Shown here one piece after another: positions 63,261 through 64,000 of a DNA stretch of 64,000 nucleotides. Where the stretch lies: NCBI GenBank assembly GCA_025357945.1, contig JANYLJ010000003.1, forward strand, positions 1 through 64,000, written 5' to 3'. The notes under the pieces were generated by a model. That model saw only the letters and a program-made list of their open reading frames with translations. It ran no database searches and was not told the origin of the DNA. Position numbers and translations under genes: made by a program. Position 1 is the first letter of the stretch. Each line of letters begins with the position of its first letter. Source of the stretch: Gemmatimonadota bacterium. GTDB lineage: Bacteria > Gemmatimonadota > Gemmatimonadetes > Gemmatimonadales > GWC2-71-9.

Positions 63261-64000
63261 GTGAAGTTGCCACGTTCTACGCGAATATTCCTCTTCTTCG
63301 CCGCTCTGATCGTCATCGGACTGACGGCGTCGTACGCTCACCGGGCGGGGGATTTCGCCGGGTACCTGATCGTCGGCGACCTGGGACTCGCCGGTCGCGA
63401 CATCTATCGCGACGCGCCGCCGGGCCTCAACAACTGGCCGCCGTTCTTCGGCCTGGTGTGTGTTCCCCTCGCATTGATCGCGCGTCTTTCGCCCATCGGC
63501 AGCCGTGTCGTGTGGCTGGTGCTCAATTGGGTCGCGCTGGTGTACGCCCTCGCCGCGTCCATTCGCCTGGTGTACGATCGGCGCCTGACGCTTGCCGGCG
63601 TGTCTCGCGAGAGCGATGCCGGAATCGACATCGCCAGCGGCGCGGCGCTGCTGCCGTTGCTGCTCTCCGTGCGCTGGAGCCTCAGCAATTTCGAGCACCT
63701 GCAGGTCAACATCATCATCCTCGCGCTGGTGCTCGCCGGGCTGGTCTGCCATCGTGCGGGCCGTGACGTGCGCGCCGGGTTGCTGATCGGCGCAGCCGCC
63801 GCCCTCAAGGTCATGCCAGTCGTCTTCGTTCCGTATTTTGTCTGGCGCCGGCAATGGCGTCCGGCGTTCTTCACGACAATCGCGGCGGTCGGATGGTCGC
63901 TGCTTCCACTCGTGTTCTACGGGCCGAAAGGGTTCGCCGATCAGTTCAGCCACTGGCTCGATTTCTTCCGGCGGGGTCAGGGGGTCGGCGCGATGAACGT
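63261..64000 (+). CDS. GT87-family (DUF2029) membrane mannosyltransferase-like protein, 3' end beyond window
   Basis: Open from GTG at 63261 to the window end, 246 codons, no stop. Hydrophobic helices alternate with loops: RIFLFFAALIVIGLTASYAH, LNNWPPFFGLVCVPLALIAR, FEHLQVNIIILALVLAGLVC and AALKVMPVVFVPYFVWRRQW. The Asp of GDLGLAGRDIYRDAP sits in the first loop. This pattern is that of GT-C glycosyltransferases using polyprenyl-phosphate mannose or glucose (GT87). Substrate is not known. Confidence 0.8.
   Translation, partial: MKLPRSTRIFLFFAALIVIGLTASYAHRAGDFAGYLIVGDLGLAGRDIYRDAPPGLNNWPPFFGLVCVPLALIARLSPIGSRVVWLVLNWVALVYALAASIRLVYDRRLTLAGVSRESDAGIDIASGAALLPLLLSVRWSLSNFEHLQVNIIILALVLAGLVCHRAGRDVRAGLLIGAAAALKVMPVVFVPYFVWRRQWRPAFFTTIAAVGWSLLPLVFYGPKGFADQFSHWLDFFRRGQGVGAMN

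Overview
The window is high-GC bacterial DNA with almost no non-coding space. Its gene content resembles Gemmatimonadota or a neighbouring phylum: an ECF sigma factor beside a Ser/Thr kinase with a TPR-rich tail, S46 and M13 peptidases, Tat-exported oxidoreductases, SLBB export proteins and lipoproteins with Ig-like domains. This assignment is inferred from gene content and was not searched. Short inverted repeats of the 'GTCATCCTGAGCGAAG' type occur between genes. No rRNA, tRNA, IS element or CRISPR array was seen.

Layout. (1) 1-2744: the edge of an SDR gene, three small membrane proteins and a surface protein with a 23-proline linker. (2) 2827-21169: an extracellular polysaccharide locus. 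Wzi-like and SLBB export genes run leftward. A rightward block follows: VanZ-like, Wzz-like, methyltransferase, flippase, polymerase, two GT4 enzymes, methyltransferase, GT2, GT4, NAD epimerase and the initiating sugar phosphotransferase. A leftward WbpM/CapD-type dehydratase closes the locus. The block 7.4-18.1 kb is visibly poorer in G+C than its flanks. It ends at an intact epimerase gene lying between an N-terminal and a C-terminal remnant of a second epimerase, which looks like a recombination scar. (3) 21204-22674: a secreted protein and Dps. (4) 22725-36508: two divergent operons around one ArsR-family gene. Leftward lie arsR, acetate kinase, a 36-residue membrane peptide, a 37-residue four-Cys metal-binding peptide, a Cu-type P1B ATPase and phosphoketolase. 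Rightward lie TolC-like, adaptor and RND pump genes, a YgaP-like membrane protein, DsrE (frameshifted) and a sulfide:quinone-reductase-like protein (internally deleted). A consensus promoter overlapping a near-perfect palindrome places the rightward transcript start at or next to the first ATG. (5) 36560-50512: S46 peptidase, a type IV pilin with a candidate sigma-54 promoter, aldehyde dehydrogenase, KDPG aldolase, Tat amidase, signal peptidase II, an MprF-type membrane protein, a YdiJ-type FAD/Fe-S dehydrogenase and M13 peptidase. (6) 50777-64000: ECF sigma/kinase pair, a large Ig/PKD-like lipoprotein, pyrimidine-dimer glycosylase, ferritin-like protein, class C acid phosphatase, MarR regulator, PH-domain protein, Gfo/Idh/MocA oxidoreductase, a beta-barrel, a propeller-like lipoprotein and a truncated GT87 mannosyltransferase-like gene.

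The most coherent functional unit is the ArsR-centred island in (4). It joins copper export, acetyl-phosphate/acetate energy metabolism, tripartite efflux and a decaying sulfide/persulfide module around one operator. All functions are assigned by reading motifs by eye; no database search was possible.
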